Made by a program: the position numbers and the translations under genes. This document shows, one piece after another, positions 1 to 9,686 of a stretch of 64,000 nucleotides of DNA. The notes beneath the pieces were generated by a model that searched no databases, had not been told where the DNA came from, and saw only the letters and a list, made by a program, of their open reading frames with translations. Numbering within the stretch: position 1 is the stretch's first letter; every line of letters starts with the position of its first letter. The stretch spans positions 2,852,001 through 2,916,000 of the forward strand of contig NZ_BCUT01000001.1 in assembly GCF_001591365.1 (NCBI RefSeq). The letters are read 5' to 3'. Origin of the DNA: Variovorax paradoxus NBRC 15149 (GTDB lineage Bacteria; Pseudomonadota; Gammaproteobacteria; Burkholderiales; Burkholderiaceae_C).

Positions 1-902
1 TGACCCTGCGCCAATTGCGCGCCTTCGCGGCCGTGGCCGAGACCGGCAGCTTCACCGCGGCCGCGCAGCAGCTGCACCTCACGCAGTCGGCGCTCAGCGT
101 GCTGGTGCGCGAGCTCGAGCGCGAGATGGGCGTGCAGCTGCTCGACCGCCACACGCGGCGCGTGCAGTTGTCCGAGGCCGGGCGCGAGTTCCTGCCTTCG
201 GTGCACCGGCTGCTGGGCGACCTTGCGGGCGCGGTGGCGGGCGTCACGGATTTGCGTGACAAGAAGAAAGGGCTGTTGCGGCTTGCAGCGCCGCAGCTCA
301 TGGCCTGCACGCTGATGCCGCGCGTGATCGCGCTCTACCGCGAGGCGTTCCCCGACGTCGATGTGCGCCTGGCCGACACGCTGCCCGAGCACCTGCTGGC
401 CGGCGTGACGGCCGGCGACGTCGAACTCGCGGTGGGACAGGACGTGGCGATCGACGGCGCCGTCGAGCGCCGCACGCTGTTCCGCGACCGCCACTGGCTG
501 ATCTGCCCGCCCGGCCACGCCTTTGCGAAGCGCCGCAAGGTGCGCTGGCATGAACTCGGCCCCTACACCTTCATCGCGCCCACGCGCGACTTCCGCCAGC
601 GCGTGCTGCCCGAGCTGGCGCCGGCCGAGCGCGAGCTCATGCTGCGCCCGGGCACCCAGGAGGTGTCGTACATGACCACCGCGCTCGGCATGGTGGCCTC
701 GGGGCTCGGGCTCACGGTGTGCCCGACCTATTCGGCGCCGCTGGTGCGCGCCCACGGGCTGCAGATGGTGCGGCTCGAATCGCCCGACTTCCACCGCGAG
801 GTGTGCATCTACAGCGCGGCGCGGCGCACCCTCTCGCCGGCTGCCGCGAGCTTTGTCGAGATCCTCGAGCGCCATGCCCGGACGCAGCCCAAGGCCGGAT
901 GA
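1..902 (+). CDS. LysR-family transcriptional regulator (start codon cut by window edge)
   Basis: Position 1 is the T of an ATG whose A lies just outside the window, so the protein reads MTLRQLRAF and is otherwise complete at about 300 residues. Residues 1-60 form the LysR winged helix-turn-helix (AETGSFTAAAQQLHLTQSAL). The rest fits the periplasmic-binding-protein-like effector domain, with the usual GLGLTVCP stretch near the C-terminus. The family binds DNA as a tetramer and responds to a small co-inducer; nothing here identifies the ligand. Its target is probably the divergent gene to the left, outside the window. It ends 94 bases before pgk, which is unlikely to be its target. Confidence 0.9.
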   Translation, partial: TLRQLRAFAAVAETGSFTAAAQQLHLTQSALSVLVRELEREMGVQLLDRHTRRVQLSEAGREFLPSVHRLLGDLAGAVAGVTDLRDKKKGLLRLAAPQLMACTLMPRVIALYREAFPDVDVRLADTLPEHLLAGVTAGDVELAVGQDVAIDGAVERRTLFRDRHWLICPPGHAFAKRRKVRWHELGPYTFIAPTRDFRQRVLPELAPAERELMLRPGTQEVSYMTTALGMVASGLGLTVCPTYSAPLVRAHGLQMVRLESPDFHREVCIYSAARRTLSPAAASFVEILERHARTQPKAG

Positions 903-996
903 AAAGCATCGGCGGGCCGCACGAGGCGCATAGAGCGGCGCCGGGGCCAAACCTACAATGGAAGGCGACCTGTCTTCCACCACCTCCTCCAGATCC

Positions 997-2190
997 ATGA
1001 ACGTCATTCGATTCACCGACCTCTGCGCGCAGGGCAAGGCCGCCGGCCAGCGCGTCTTCATCCGTGCCGACCTCAACGTGCCGCAGGACGATGCCGGCAA
1101 CATCACCGAAGACACGCGCATCCGCGCCTCGGTGCCCTGCATCCAGCTGGCGCTCGACGCCGGCGCCGCCGTGATGGTGACCTCGCACCTGGGCCGCCCG
1201 ACCGAAGGCGAATTCAAGCCCGAGGACTCGCTCGCCCCCGTCGCCAAGCGCCTGGGCGAGCTGCTCGGCCGCGAAGTGCCGCTGGTCGCCAACTGGGTCG
1301 ACGGCGTTGACGTGAAGCCCGGCCAGGTCGTGCTGCTCGAGAACTGCCGCGTCAACAAAGGCGAGAAGAAGAACGACGAGGCGCTCGCGCGCAAGCTCGC
1401 CGCGCTCACCAACATCTACGTGAACGACGCCTTCGGCACCGCCCACCGCGCCGAAGCCACCACCTACGGCATTGCGCAGTTCGCCAAGGTGGCGGCGGCC
1501 GGTCCGCTGCTCGCGGCCGAGATCGACGCCATCACCAAGGCGCTGGCCCAGCCCAAGCGGCCGCTGGTGGCCATCGTGGCGGGCTCCAAGGTCAGCACCA
1601 AGCTCACCATCTTGAAGAGCCTGTCGGCCAACGTCGACCAGCTGATCGTCGGCGGCGGCATTGCCAACACCTTCATGCTCGCGGCTGGCCTTTCGATCGG
1701 CAAGTCGCTGGCCGAGCCCGACCTGGTCGACCAAGCCAAGGCGGTGATCGAAGCCATGCGCGCGCGCGGCGCCGACGTGCCGATCCCGGTGGATGTGGTC
1801 ACGGCCAAGACCTTCGCGGCCGATGCGCCCGCCACCGTCAAGGACGCGGACTCCGTGGCCGACGACGACCTGATCCTGGACATCGGCCCCAAGACCGCCG
1901 CGATCCTGGCCGCGCAATTGCGCAAGGCCGGCACCATCGTCTGGAACGGCCCGGTGGGCGTGTTCGAGTTCGACGCCTTCGCGGGCGGCACCAAGGCCAT
2001 CGCCCAGGCCATTGCCGAGAGCAGCGCGTTCTCGATTGCCGGCGGCGGCGACACGCTCGCGGCCATTGCCAAGTACGGCATCGAGAAGCAGGTCGGCTAC
2101 ATCTCGACCGGCGGCGGCGCCTTCCTCGAAGTGCTCGAGGGCAAGACGCTCCCGGCTTTCGAAATCCTTGCCAAGCGTGCCGCGGGCTGA
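997..2190 (+). CDS. pgk: Phosphoglycerate kinase
   Basis: Transfers the acyl phosphate of 1,3-bisphosphoglycerate to ADP in cytosolic glycolysis. The product is 397 residues, normal for the family. Visible motifs are the substrate-binding RADLNVP near the N-terminus, [16 protein letters not shown], the hinge region GPVGVFE and the nucleotide loop GGGDT followed by STGGGAFLE. The ATG at 997 (MNVIRFTDL) is preferred over an in-frame ATG 39 bases upstream because family members begin right before the RADLNVP block. pyk follows after 84 bases and fba lies 3.3 kb downstream, so three lower-glycolysis genes are grouped here. A TACAAT hexamer at 954-959 could be a -10 element, but no good -35 was found. 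Confidence 0.97.
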   Translation: MNVIRFTDLCAQGKAAGQRVFIRADLNVPQDDAGNITEDTRIRASVPCIQLALDAGAAVMVTSHLGRPTEGEFKPEDSLAPVAKRLGELLGREVPLVANWVDGVDVKPGQVVLLENCRVNKGEKKNDEALARKLAALTNIYVNDAFGTAHRAEATTYGIAQFAKVAAAGPLLAAEIDAITKALAQPKRPLVAIVAGSKVSTKLTILKSLSANVDQLIVGGGIANTFMLAAGLSIGKSLAEPDLVDQAKAVIEAMRARGADVPIPVDVVTAKTFAADAPATVKDADSVADDDLILDIGPKTAAILAAQLRKAGTIVWNGPVGVFEFDAFAGGTKAIAQAIAESSAFSIAGGGDTLAAIAKYGIEKQVGYISTGGGAFLEVLEGKTLPAFEILAKRAAG

Positions 2191-2237
2191 TTTTTCGCGC
2201 CCGCGCCGCGGTGCCCGCTTCCTGTTGTCGCACAAAG

Positions 2238-2245
2238 TGTATACA
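2238..2245. promoter_or_regulatory. Palindrome TGTATACA upstream of pyk
   Basis: A perfect 8-base palindrome lies 30 bases before the chosen pyk start, followed by a second GGATACA half-like sequence at 2251-2257. TGTATACA-type cores are bound by some GntR-family regulators, but no such gene is nearby, so the role as operator or promoter part is a guess. Confidence 0.25.
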
Positions 2246-2274
2246 GTAGCGGATACAAAATGGAGACAAGCTCA

Positions 2275-3723
2275 ATGATCACGGATCGCCTTCCCCGCCA
2301 CGCCACCAAGATCGTCGCCACGCTCGGCCCGGCGTCCAACACGCCCGAGCTGCTGGAGCAGATGATCCTGAACAAGGTCAGCGTGGTGCGGCTCAATTTC
2401 AGCCACGGCACCGCGCAGGACCACATCGACCGCGCCGCCATGGTGCGCGAGGCCGCACGCAAGACGGGCCGCGAGGTGGCGATCATGGCCGACCTGCAGG
2501 GCCCCAAGATCCGCGTCGGCAAGTTCGCGCAGGGCAAGGTCTGGCTCGAGCCGGGCGCCAAGTTCGTGCTCGACGCCTCGCGCACCGAGCCCGGCGACGC
2601 CGAGGCTGTGGGCCTCGACTACAAGGACCTGCCGCGCGACGTGCGCCCCGGCGACCGGCTGCTGCTGAACGACGGCCTCATCGTGCTCACGGTCGACGCC
2701 GTGCGCGGCGAGGCGGTGCACACCACCGTCAAGCTCGGCGGTGAGCTCTCCAACAACAAGGGCATCAACAAGCAGGGCGGCGGCCTCACCGCCCCCGCGT
2801 TGACGGCCAAGGACATGGAAGACATCAAGACCGCGATGAGCTTCCAGGCCGACTACGTGGCCGTGAGCTTTCCCAAGAACGCCACCGACATGGAAATGGC
2901 GCGCCAGTTGTGCAACGTGGCCGCGGCCGAGTACGGCCACAAGCCGGGCCTCATCGCCAAGATCGAGCGCGCCGAGGCCATTCCCAAGCTGGAAGAGATC
3001 CTGCGCGCGAGCGACGGCATCATGGTGGCGCGCGGCGACCTCGCCGTCGAGGTGGGCAATGCCGCCGTGCCGGCGCTGCAGAAAAAAATGATCCGCATGG
3101 CGCGCGACATGGACAAGGTGGTGATCACCGCGACCCAGATGATGGAGTCGATGATCACCAACCCGGTGCCGACGCGCGCCGAGGTGAGCGACGTGGCCAA
3201 CGCCGTGCTCGACGGCACCGACGCCGTGATGCTCTCGGCCGAAACCGCCTCGGGCCGCTACCCGCTCGAGACCGTGCAGGAGATGAGCCGCATCTGCGAA
3301 GCCGCCGAAGCGGCCGAAGACAAGACGCTGGACGCCGACTTCAGCGGCAAGACCTACAGCCGCATCGACCAGTCGATTGCCATGGGCGCGCTGTTCACGG
3401 CCCACCACCTGGGCGCCAAGGCCATCGTGGCGCTCACCGAGTCGGGCTCCACGCCGCTGTGGATGAGCCGCCATCGCGCGCACATCCCGATGTACGCGCT
3501 GACCTCGCGCCTGGCCACGCAGCGCCGCATGGCGCTCTACCGCAACGTGCGCCCGCTGCTGATGGATTCGGAGAGCGACCGCGACACCGCGCTCGAGCAG
3601 GCCGAAGCCCACCTGAAGAAACGCGGCATCGTGCAGACCGGCGATGTCTACGCCATCACCTGCGGCGAGCCGATGGGTGCCCCGGGCGGCACCAACATGC
3701 TGAAAATTTGCCGCGCGAGCTGA
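2275..3723 (+). CDS. pyk: Pyruvate kinase
   Basis: Converts phosphoenolpyruvate and ADP to pyruvate and ATP, the last step of glycolysis. The 482-residue product shows KIVATLGPAS at the N-terminus, RLNFSHG, the metal/substrate block IMADLQGPKIRVG, KIERAEAI, the signature IMVARGDLAVE and ITATQMMESM, then the C-terminal domain with SAETASGRYPLE. The ATG at 2275 is chosen because GGAG at 2262-2265 sits 9 bases before it. The alternative ATG at 2260 would add METSS and would place that ribosome site inside the gene. It is convergent with acdS, with 6 bases between the stops. Confidence 0.97.
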   Translation: MITDRLPRHATKIVATLGPASNTPELLEQMILNKVSVVRLNFSHGTAQDHIDRAAMVREAARKTGREVAIMADLQGPKIRVGKFAQGKVWLEPGAKFVLDASRTEPGDAEAVGLDYKDLPRDVRPGDRLLLNDGLIVLTVDAVRGEAVHTTVKLGGELSNNKGINKQGGGLTAPALTAKDMEDIKTAMSFQADYVAVSFPKNATDMEMARQLCNVAAAEYGHKPGLIAKIERAEAIPKLEEILRASDGIMVARGDLAVEVGNAAVPALQKKMIRMARDMDKVVITATQMMESMITNPVPTRAEVSDVANAVLDGTDAVMLSAETASGRYPLETVQEMSRICEAAEAAEDKTLDADFSGKTYSRIDQSIAMGALFTAHHLGAKAIVALTESGSTPLWMSRHRAHIPMYALTSRLATQRRMALYRNVRPLLMDSESDRDTALEQAEAHLKKRGIVQTGDVYAITCGEPMGAPGGTNMLKICRAS

Positions 3724-3729
3724 GCCCGC

Positions 3730-4746
3730 TCAGCCGTTCCTGAACAGGAAGCTGTAGGCGTTCAGCGCCGGCACACCGCCCAGGTGCGCATAGAGCACCT
3801 TCGAGCCGGCCGGGAATTCGCCCAGGCGCACCTTCTCGATCATCCCGTGCATCGACTTGCCCTCGTACACGGGGTCGGTCAGCATGCCTTCCAGGCGCGC
3901 GCAGAGGCGGATCGATTCCAGCGTGCCTTCGTTGGGCAGGCCGTATTCGGGGCCGCCGAAGCGGCGGTCGAGCACCACGTCCTTGTCGGTGATGTCGCGG
4001 CCCAGCTCGACCAGCTCGGCCGTGCCCTTGGCAATGCGCACGATCTGCGCGAAGGTCTGCTCGGGCTTGGCCGAGGCGTCGATGCCGATCACGCGGTCGG
4101 CCCGGCCGTCGGCCGCAAAGCCCACCACCATGCCGGCCTGCGTGCTGCCCGTGACCGAGCAGGTCACGATGTAGTCGAACTTGAAGCCCAGCTCGGCCTC
4201 CTGCTGCCGTACTTCCTCGGCAAAGCCGACGAAGCCCAGGCCGCCGCGCGGATGCTCCGAGCAGCCGGCCGGAATCGGAAAGGGCTTGCCGCCGGCCTTG
4301 CGCACGTCGGCCATGGCTTCTTCCCAGCTCTTGCGGATGCCGATGTCGAAGCCCGCGCTGTCCAGCCGCACGTCGGCGCCCATGATGCGGGACATCTCGA
4401 TATTGCCGACGCGGTCGTACACCGCATCGGAATAGTTGACCCAGTTCTCCTGCACCAGCACGCACTTCAGGCCCAGGTGCGCGGCCACCGCCGCCACCTG
4501 GCGCGTCTGGTTCGACTGGATGCCGCCGATCGACACCAGCGTGTCGTAGCCGCCCTCGAGCGCCTCGGGAATCAGGTATTCGAGCTTGCGCGTCTTGTTG
4601 CCGCCGAAGGCCAGGCCGCTGTTGCAGTCCTCGCGCTTGGCGTAGAGCTCGACCTCGCCGCCCAGGTGGGCGCTCAGGCGCTTGAGGGGATGGATCGGCG
4701 TGGGGCCGAAGGTGAGCGCGTGGCGCGGGAATTTCTTCAGGTTCAT
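3730..4746 (-). CDS. acdS: 1-aminocyclopropane-1-carboxylate (ACC) deaminase
   Basis: PLP enzyme that opens ACC, the plant ethylene precursor, to 2-oxobutyrate and ammonia. The product is 338 residues, the length of the Pseudomonas enzyme, and the residues that separate true ACC deaminase from D-cysteine desulfhydrase are all at the expected numbers: PLP lysine K51 ([11 protein letters not shown]), S78 in [11 protein letters not shown]294-E295 in VYEGKSMHG and L322 in AHLGGVPAL. The start gives [20 protein letters not shown], as in the family. It is divergent from the Lrp-type gene acdR across 136 bases, the arrangement known for AcdR-activated acdS. It lets the cell use ACC as nitrogen source and lowers ethylene in a host plant. 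Confidence 0.96.
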   Translation of the reverse strand: MNLKKFPRHALTFGPTPIHPLKRLSAHLGGEVELYAKREDCNSGLAFGGNKTRKLEYLIPEALEGGYDTLVSIGGIQSNQTRQVAAVAAHLGLKCVLVQENWVNYSDAVYDRVGNIEMSRIMGADVRLDSAGFDIGIRKSWEEAMADVRKAGGKPFPIPAGCSEHPRGGLGFVGFAEEVRQQEAELGFKFDYIVTCSVTGSTQAGMVVGFAADGRADRVIGIDASAKPEQTFAQIVRIAKGTAELVELGRDITDKDVVLDRRFGGPEYGLPNEGTLESIRLCARLEGMLTDPVYEGKSMHGMIEKVRLGEFPAGSKVLYAHLGGVPALNAYSFLFRNG

Positions 4747-4882
4747 CGGTGCTGCTCCAGGAAAGGGATGCCATCGATCGTAGGAAGAAGCCGCCGAAAC
4801 GTGCTTGCAAACTTTGGTGGAATTGCGGCGCAAAAAAAGACAAGATCGGGGAATCAGAGATTTTTGATTTGCCAATACCCCA
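4747..4882. promoter_or_regulatory. acdS/acdR divergent control region with inverted repeat
   Basis: The 136 bases between the two starts are AT-richer than their surroundings. They contain AATCA (4852-4856) and TGATT (4865-4869), an exact inverted repeat with an 8-base spacer, 14 bases before the acdR ATG. This is a plausible AcdR (Lrp-type) box. Lrp-family regulators commonly bind such AT-rich sites and respond to amino acids or their analogues. Confidence 0.5.
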
Positions 4883-5401
4883 ATGAGCACAACAAAGTTG
4901 CGTACCACGCCGGCGCAAGCGGCCGAAGCGGCCGAAGCGGCAGCGGAGCTCGACCGCACCGATCGCGCGATCCTGCGGGCCCTGCAGCGCGATGCCTCGG
5001 TGTCCAACGTGGCGCTGGCCGCCAAAGTCAACCTGAGCGCGCCGGCCTGCCTGCGCCGCGTGGAGCGGCTCAAGGCCGCGGGGCTCGTCAAGGGCATCGT
5101 GGCGCTGCTCGACGCCCAGGCGCTGGAGCTCGGCATGCTGGTGATGATCGGCGTGGTGCTCGACCGCTCCACGCCCGATTCCTTCGCCGATTTCGAGAAG
5201 GCCGCGCAAAAAGTCTCGGGCTGCCTCGAATGCCACGTGGTCACGGGCGAGTTCGACTACTTCATGCTCGTGCGAACGCGCGACAACGACAGCTTCAACC
5301 GCCTGCATGCCGAGCAGCTGCTGTACCTGCCGGGCGTGCGGCAGATCCGGACCTTCGTGGTGCTCAAGCAGGTGCTGTCGACCACGCAGCTGCCCATCTA
5401 G
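4883..5401 (+). CDS. acdR: Lrp/AsnC-family regulator of ACC deaminase
   Basis: A 172-residue protein with an Ala-rich N-terminal extension (residues 8-22), an AsnC-type helix-turn-helix ([20 protein letters not shown] through [11 protein letters not shown], about 23-70) and a C-terminal RAM/ligand domain including [13 protein letters not shown]. Divergence from acdS and resemblance to known AcdR proteins indicate that it activates acdS when ACC is present. The family acts as dimers to octamers. The ATG at 4883 comes soon after the AATCA/TGATT repeat, so autoregulation is possible. fba follows 112 bases later in the same direction. Confidence 0.9.
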   Translation: MSTTKLRTTPAQAAEAAEAAAELDRTDRAILRALQRDASVSNVALAAKVNLSAPACLRRVERLKAAGLVKGIVALLDAQALELGMLVMIGVVLDRSTPDSFADFEKAAQKVSGCLECHVVTGEFDYFMLVRTRDNDSFNRLHAEQLLYLPGVRQIRTFVVLKQVLSTTQLPI

Positions 5402-5513
5402 GAGCGCCCGCGCCGCGTGTCAGTGCCGTCCCACAAGGGGGCTCGATAGAATTGGGGCAGTTTTCTCTCGACTTTCCGCCTTCTTTTTCCCCTATTTCCG
5501 CGAGGTATTTCCC

Positions 5514-6578
5514 ATGGCACTCGTCTCGATGCGCGAACTGCTGGACCACGCAGCCGCCAACGGCTACGGCATTCCGGCCTTCAACGTCAACAACCTCGAA
5601 CAGGTCCAGGCCGTGATGGAGGCCGCCAAGGAAACCGGCGCGCCCGTCATCCTGCAGGCCAGCGCCGGTGCCCGCAAATACGCCGGCGAAGCCTTCATCA
5701 AGCACCTGATCCAGGCCGCGATCGAGCAGTACCCGAACATCCCGCTGGTCATGCACCAGGACCACGGCCAGAACCCCGACGTCTGCAAGGGCGCCATCGA
5801 CCTGGGCTTCAGCTCGGTGATGATGGACGGCTCGCTGGAGGCCGACGGCAAGACCATTGCCAGCTACGACTACAACGTGGACGTCACCAAGAAGGTGTCG
5901 GACATGGCCCACCGCCTGGGCGTGACCGTCGAAGGCGAGCTCGGCTGCCTGGGCTCGCTCGAGACCATGAAGGGCGACAAGGAAGACGGCCACGGCACCG
6001 ACGACACCATGACGCGCGAGCAGCTGCTCACCGACCCCGAGCAGGCTGCCGACTTCGTCAAGCGCACCCAGATCGACGCGCTGGCCATTGCCATCGGCAC
6101 CAGCCACGGCGCCTACAAGTTCACGCGCGAGCCCACCGGCGACATCCTGGCGATCGACCGCATCAAGGAAATCCACCGCCGCATTCCCAACACCCACCTG
6201 GTGATGCACGGCTCGTCGAGCGTCCCGCAGGAGCTGCTGGCCATCATTCGCCAGTACGGCGGCAACATGAAGGAAACCTACGGCGTGCCCGTGAAGGAAA
6301 TCCAGGAAGCCATCAAGCACGGCGTGCGCAAGATCAACATCGACACCGACATCCGCTTGGCCATGACCGGCGCGGTGCGCAAGTTCCTGGCCGAGAACCC
6401 CGAGAAGTTCGACGCCCGCGAATGGCTCAAGCCCGCGCGCGAAGCCGCCAGGCTGATCTGCAAGCAGCGCTACATCGAGTTCGGCTGTGAAGGCCAGGGC
6501 GCCAAGATCAAGGGCGACACGCTGCAGGTGGTCGCCGCCAAGTACGCCAAGGGCGAACTCGCGCAAGAAGTGGTCTGA
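5514..6578 (+). CDS. fba: Fructose-bisphosphate aldolase, class II
   Basis: Zinc-dependent aldolase that cleaves fructose 1,6-bisphosphate in glycolysis and works in reverse in gluconeogenesis. The 354-residue product fits the longer class II type found in Betaproteobacteria. Visible are the N-terminal [12 protein letters not shown], the zinc/substrate region [41 protein letters not shown] and the phosphate loop [11 protein letters not shown]. The start [10 protein letters not shown] is preceded by GAGG. A strong intrinsic terminator follows at 6605. Confidence 0.97.
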   Translation: MALVSMRELLDHAAANGYGIPAFNVNNLEQVQAVMEAAKETGAPVILQASAGARKYAGEAFIKHLIQAAIEQYPNIPLVMHQDHGQNPDVCKGAIDLGFSSVMMDGSLEADGKTIASYDYNVDVTKKVSDMAHRLGVTVEGELGCLGSLETMKGDKEDGHGTDDTMTREQLLTDPEQAADFVKRTQIDALAIAIGTSHGAYKFTREPTGDILAIDRIKEIHRRIPNTHLVMHGSSSVPQELLAIIRQYGGNMKETYGVPVKEIQEAIKHGVRKINIDTDIRLAMTGAVRKFLAENPEKFDAREWLKPAREAARLICKQRYIEFGCEGQGAKIKGDTLQVVAAKYAKGELAQEVV

Positions 6579-6604
6579 AGACAAACTTTTTCCGCGAATC
6601 GCAG

Positions 6605-6628
6605 GCCACCGTTCGCGGTGGCTTTTTT
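6605..6628 (+). terminator. Rho-independent terminator after fba
   Basis: GCCACC (6605-6610) pairs with GGTGGC (6617-6622) around a 6-base loop and is followed by six T (6623-6628), 26 bases after the fba stop. It separates fba from purC. Confidence 0.9.
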
Positions 6629-6684
6629 CTGCGCGCACAATCCGTTTTCCCTCGTCACCCGTTTCCGCACAGCAGCACCGTTCC

Positions 6685-7590
6685 ATGACCACCGTCCACA
6701 CCTCTTCCATCCAGAGCCTGCCCCTGCTTGCGCGCGGCAAGGTGCGAGACAACTACGCCGTCGGCGAAGACCGCATCCTGATGGTCGCGAGCGACCGGCT
6801 CAGCGCCTTCGACGTGATCATGGGCGAGCCGATCCCGGGCAAGGGCGAGATCCTCACGCAGATGGCGCTGTGGTGGTTCGACCGCCTCGGCCAGCTGTGC
6901 CCCAACCACCTGACGGGCGAAGCGCCCGAGAGCGTGGTCACGCCCGAAGAAGTGCCGCAGGTCACCGGCCGCTCGATGCTGGTCAAGCGCCTGACGCCGA
7001 TCCCGGTCGAGGCCGTGGTGCGCGGCTACCTGGCCGGCAGCGGCTGGAAGGAATACCAGGAAAGCCGTTCGGTCTGCGGCGTGCCGCTGCCCGAAGGGCT
7101 CACCAACGCCAGCAAGCTGCCGCGCCCGATCTTCACGCCCGCCGCCAAGGCCGCGGCCGGCGAGCACGACGAGAACATCAGCTACGACCGCGTGGTCGAG
7201 ATCGTCGGCCCCAAGCTGGCGCAGCAGATCCGCGAGACCAGCCTGGAGATCTACGAAACCGCCGCGCAGATCGCGCTGGGCAAGGGAATGATCATTGCCG
7301 ACACCAAGTTCGAGTTCGGCCTGGACGAAGCCGGCACGCTGGTGCTGATGGACGAGGTGCTCACGCCCGACAGCTCGCGCTACTGGCCGGTCGAGGGCTA
7401 CCAGGCCGCGCTGGCCGCGGGCGCCAATCCGCCGAGCTACGACAAGCAGTTCGTGCGCGATTGGCTCGAAGCCACCAAGATCAACGGCAAGCCCTGGGAC
7501 AAGACCCCGCCGGCGCCGCGCCTGCCGGCCGAGGTCATCGAAAAGACCGCGGCCAAGTACCGCGAAGCGCTGGAGCGGCTCACGGGCTGA
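6685..7590 (+). CDS. purC: Phosphoribosylaminoimidazole-succinocarboxamide (SAICAR) synthase
   Basis: ATP-dependent joining of aspartate to CAIR in de novo purine synthesis. The 301-residue length matches the longer PurC class rather than the roughly 237-residue E. coli type. Motifs include [11 protein letters not shown] near the N-terminus, [34 protein letters not shown] and [15 protein letters not shown]. The ATG at 6685 follows the fba terminator directly, so transcription starts between 6629 and 6685. purE and purK lie 1.5 kb downstream on the same strand, separated by two minus-strand genes. Confidence 0.96.
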   Translation: MTTVHTSSIQSLPLLARGKVRDNYAVGEDRILMVASDRLSAFDVIMGEPIPGKGEILTQMALWWFDRLGQLCPNHLTGEAPESVVTPEEVPQVTGRSMLVKRLTPIPVEAVVRGYLAGSGWKEYQESRSVCGVPLPEGLTNASKLPRPIFTPAAKAAAGEHDENISYDRVVEIVGPKLAQQIRETSLEIYETAAQIALGKGMIIADTKFEFGLDEAGTLVLMDEVLTPDSSRYWPVEGYQAALAAGANPPSYDKQFVRDWLEATKINGKPWDKTPPAPRLPAEVIEKTAAKYREALERLTG

Positions 7591-7609
7591 GGAAAAAGGG
7601 CGCGCCGCT

Positions 7610-8062
7610 TCAGCGGCTCGCCGAATTCAGCGTGGCCACCGTGCGCCCGCTCGCGTCGAGCAGCGCGAGCCGTCCCGGGCCGGCGAGGCGATAAGTTGCG
7701 GTGGTCTGCAGCGCCGAGATGAATTGCGCCTCGTTGGCGCCGCGCACCGGGTCCGCACAGGCCATGCGGGTCGAGGCCAGCTGGCCGATGCGCAGCGTGA
7801 TGCCGCTGCGCGTGAACGACCCCGACACGCGGTTGCAGCCGCCCGTTCCGCTGACGCGCCCGCTGCTGCGGTCGAACTGGATCTGCGCTTCGCCGCCGGA
7901 CGCCACGGGCTCGTCGCCCAGTTGCACCAGGCGCCAGACCGGCCCCTCGATCGGCTCGTCGAGGCTGATGCCGCTGCCGCAGCCGGCCAGGGCGGCGGCC
8001 ATCAGTGCGGACGCGAAAACGGAAAGCGCGATGCGGGCGCGGTGGCGGGCGGGAAAGCGCAT
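7610..8062 (-). CDS. META-domain (HslJ-like) lipoprotein
   Basis: A 150-residue secreted lipoprotein. The start MRFPARHRARIAL gives a signal peptide ending in the lipobox LAGC around residue 27, so it should be acylated and membrane-anchored. The mature part is a META/HslJ domain: the GPVWRLVQL opening, a GCNRVSGSF core, MACADP, and an EAQFISALQTTATYRL segment. The cysteine pair in GGCNR and MACAD may form a disulfide. Related HslJ in E. coli is linked to heat stress and novobiocin resistance; the molecular role is unknown. Longer in-frame starts up to 8158 would bury the signal peptide and are rejected. Confidence 0.85.
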   Translation of the reverse strand: MRFPARHRARIALSVFASALMAAALAGCGSGISLDEPIEGPVWRLVQLGDEPVASGGEAQIQFDRSSGRVSGTGGCNRVSGSFTRSGITLRIGQLASTRMACADPVRGANEAQFISALQTTATYRLAGPGRLALLDASGRTVATLNSASR

Positions 8063-8177
8063 GGCCGGGGTGTCCTTCTTCTCAATTGCAACAAGTTGAA
8101 TCGCCGCCATCGTATGCGAGGCCGCCCCGGCTCGCCAAGATGCGTGCGCTTGCCGCAACCGGCCGCGCTTGCCCGGC

Positions 8178-9098
8178 TCAGCTCAGCACGACGCTGCTGA
8201 GCCGGCGGCGGTAGGTGGCCACCACCGGATCGTCCGGCGGAATCTGGCCGTCCGCCACCTTCACCTTGGGCGGCTCGATCAGGTCGAGGATCGCGATGTA
8301 GGTCTTGCGCGCGAGCTCCTCGTTCCAGGCCTTGTCGCGCATCAGGATCTCGAGCAGCTCGTCCATGGCGTCGGTCCAGCGCTGCCCGGCCATCAGCAGG
8401 CGGGCGCGGCCGAAGCGGGCGTCGAAGTCGCGCTTGCCGGCGGCGATCTTCGCGTCGAACTCGGCGATGGCGGGCGCGGCGCCCGAGGCCGGGGCCGCAA
8501 AATCGATCGCGTCCATCCAGCGCTGCAGCGAATCGAAGCGGCGCACCAGCGTGGTCCTGGCGATCACCGGCGCGAACGCCACCTTGGCATCGTCGATGCG
8601 GCCCATCTGCAGCAGCAGCTTGACGTAGTCGAAGCGCGCATCGTCGTTGGCCGGGTCGGTGGCCACCGCATGCTGCAGGCGCTCGAGCGCGCCCTCGGTG
8701 TCGCCTTCGGCCAGCGCTTCCTGGGCCGCGGCCTCCTGGGAGGCGGCTTCGAGCTGCTCGGCGGCGGGCACGTGCTTGTCGAGGAATTCGCGGATCTTGT
8801 CGGCGGGAATGGCGCCGACGAAGCCGTCCACCGGCTGGCCGTCCTTGAACATCACGCAGAACGGGATGCTGCGCACGCCGAACATTTCGGACAGCTGCGA
8901 CGAGATCTGGGGCACCTTGTCGGCGTCCAGCTTGGCCAGCGTGAAGCGCCCGGCGTACTCGGTTTCGAGCTTTTCGAGCACCGGGCCGAGCTGCTTGCAC
9001 GGTCCGCACCATTCGGCCCAGATGTCGAGCAGCACCGGCGTGGCGACCGAGCCTTCGATCAGTTCAGCCTGAAAATTTTCGAGAGTGATGTCGATCAT
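8178..9098 (-). CDS. Thioredoxin-TPR co-chaperone, CnoX/YbbN type
   Basis: A 306-residue cytosolic protein with an N-terminal thioredoxin fold (about 1-110) carrying W-C31-G-P-C34, then two C-terminal helical repeat regions with TPR-like motifs ([26 protein letters not shown]). This is the architecture of CnoX (YbbN), which holds unfolded proteins and hands them to GroEL or DnaK. E. coli CnoX has SXXC instead of CXXC, so this protein, with both cysteines, may keep reductase activity as Caulobacter CnoX does. It is divergent from purE, with only 36 bases between the starts. Confidence 0.88.
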   Translation of the reverse strand: MIDITLENFQAELIEGSVATPVLLDIWAEWCGPCKQLGPVLEKLETEYAGRFTLAKLDADKVPQISSQLSEMFGVRSIPFCVMFKDGQPVDGFVGAIPADKIREFLDKHVPAAEQLEAASQEAAAQEALAEGDTEGALERLQHAVATDPANDDARFDYVKLLLQMGRIDDAKVAFAPVIARTTLVRRFDSLQRWMDAIDFAAPASGAAPAIAEFDAKIAAGKRDFDARFGRARLLMAGQRWTDAMDELLEILMRDKAWNEELARKTYIAILDLIEPPKVKVADGQIPPDDPVVATYRRRLSSVVLS

Positions 9099-9134
9099 CG
9101 GGAACAACTGGGGGTGAAACGTAAAATTGGAACC

Positions 9135-9686
9135 ATGAACGAAACCATTCAGGTCGGTGTAGTGATGGGCTCGAACTCCGATTGGGAGACGATGCGCAAC
9201 GCGGTCGAGATTCTCCAGCAATTCGGGATCCAGCACGAAGCGAAGGTGGTCTCGGCCCACCGGATGCCCGATGCGCTCTTCGCCTATGCCGAAAGCGCCG
9301 CCGGGCGCGGGCTTTCCGCGATCATCGCGGGTGCGGGCGGCGCCGCCCACCTGCCGGGCATGCTGGCCGCCAAGACCACGGTGCCGGTGCTCGGCGTGCC
9401 GGTGGCCAGCCGCCACCTGCAGGGCGTCGACTCGCTCTACAGCATCGTGCAGATGCCCAAGGGCGTGCCGGTGGCCACCTTTGCCATCGGCAACGCGGGG
9501 GCGGCCAATGCGGCGCTGTTCGCGGTGGCGATGCTGGCGGTGAACGATCCGGCGCTGCGGGCCCGGCTCGATGCCTTCCGTGCCGCGCAGACCGCCGCGG
9601 CCGAGGCCATGACGCTGCCGCCGCCGGCGGCCGCGGATGCCGCCGCCGTGTCGCCGTTCTCGCCCCAGGGCGGGGGTGCGCTGTGA
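9135..9686 (+). CDS. purE: N5-carboxyaminoimidazole ribonucleotide mutase
   Basis: Converts N5-CAIR to CAIR in purine synthesis, working after PurK. The 183-residue product shows the class I PurE motifs [29 protein letters not shown] and the loop [13 protein letters not shown]. The last about 25 residues are an Ala/Pro-rich extension beyond the usual 160-170. The stop overlaps the GTG start of purK (GTGA), so the two enzymes, which pass an unstable intermediate, are translationally coupled. Confidence 0.97.
   Translation: MNETIQVGVVMGSNSDWETMRNAVEILQQFGIQHEAKVVSAHRMPDALFAYAESAAGRGLSAIIAGAGGAAHLPGMLAAKTTVPVLGVPVASRHLQGVDSLYSIVQMPKGVPVATFAIGNAGAANAALFAVAMLAVNDPALRARLDAFRAAQTAAAEAMTLPPPAAADAAAVSPFSPQGGGAL

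Noticed and set aside
712..2235. Long minus-strand open frame antisense to pgk
   Set aside because: Low-complexity translation rich in Gly, Arg and Val; pgk on the plus strand is certain.
3730..4746. D-cysteine desulfhydrase as an alternative for acdS
   Set aside because: E295 and L322, which distinguish true ACC deaminases, are both present at the exact positions.
7604..7617. GCCGCT/AGCGGC hairpin at the purC/META convergent end
   Set aside because: Only 6 bp with a 2-base loop and the T run on the minus strand is about 7 bases away from the stem; too weak to list as a terminator.
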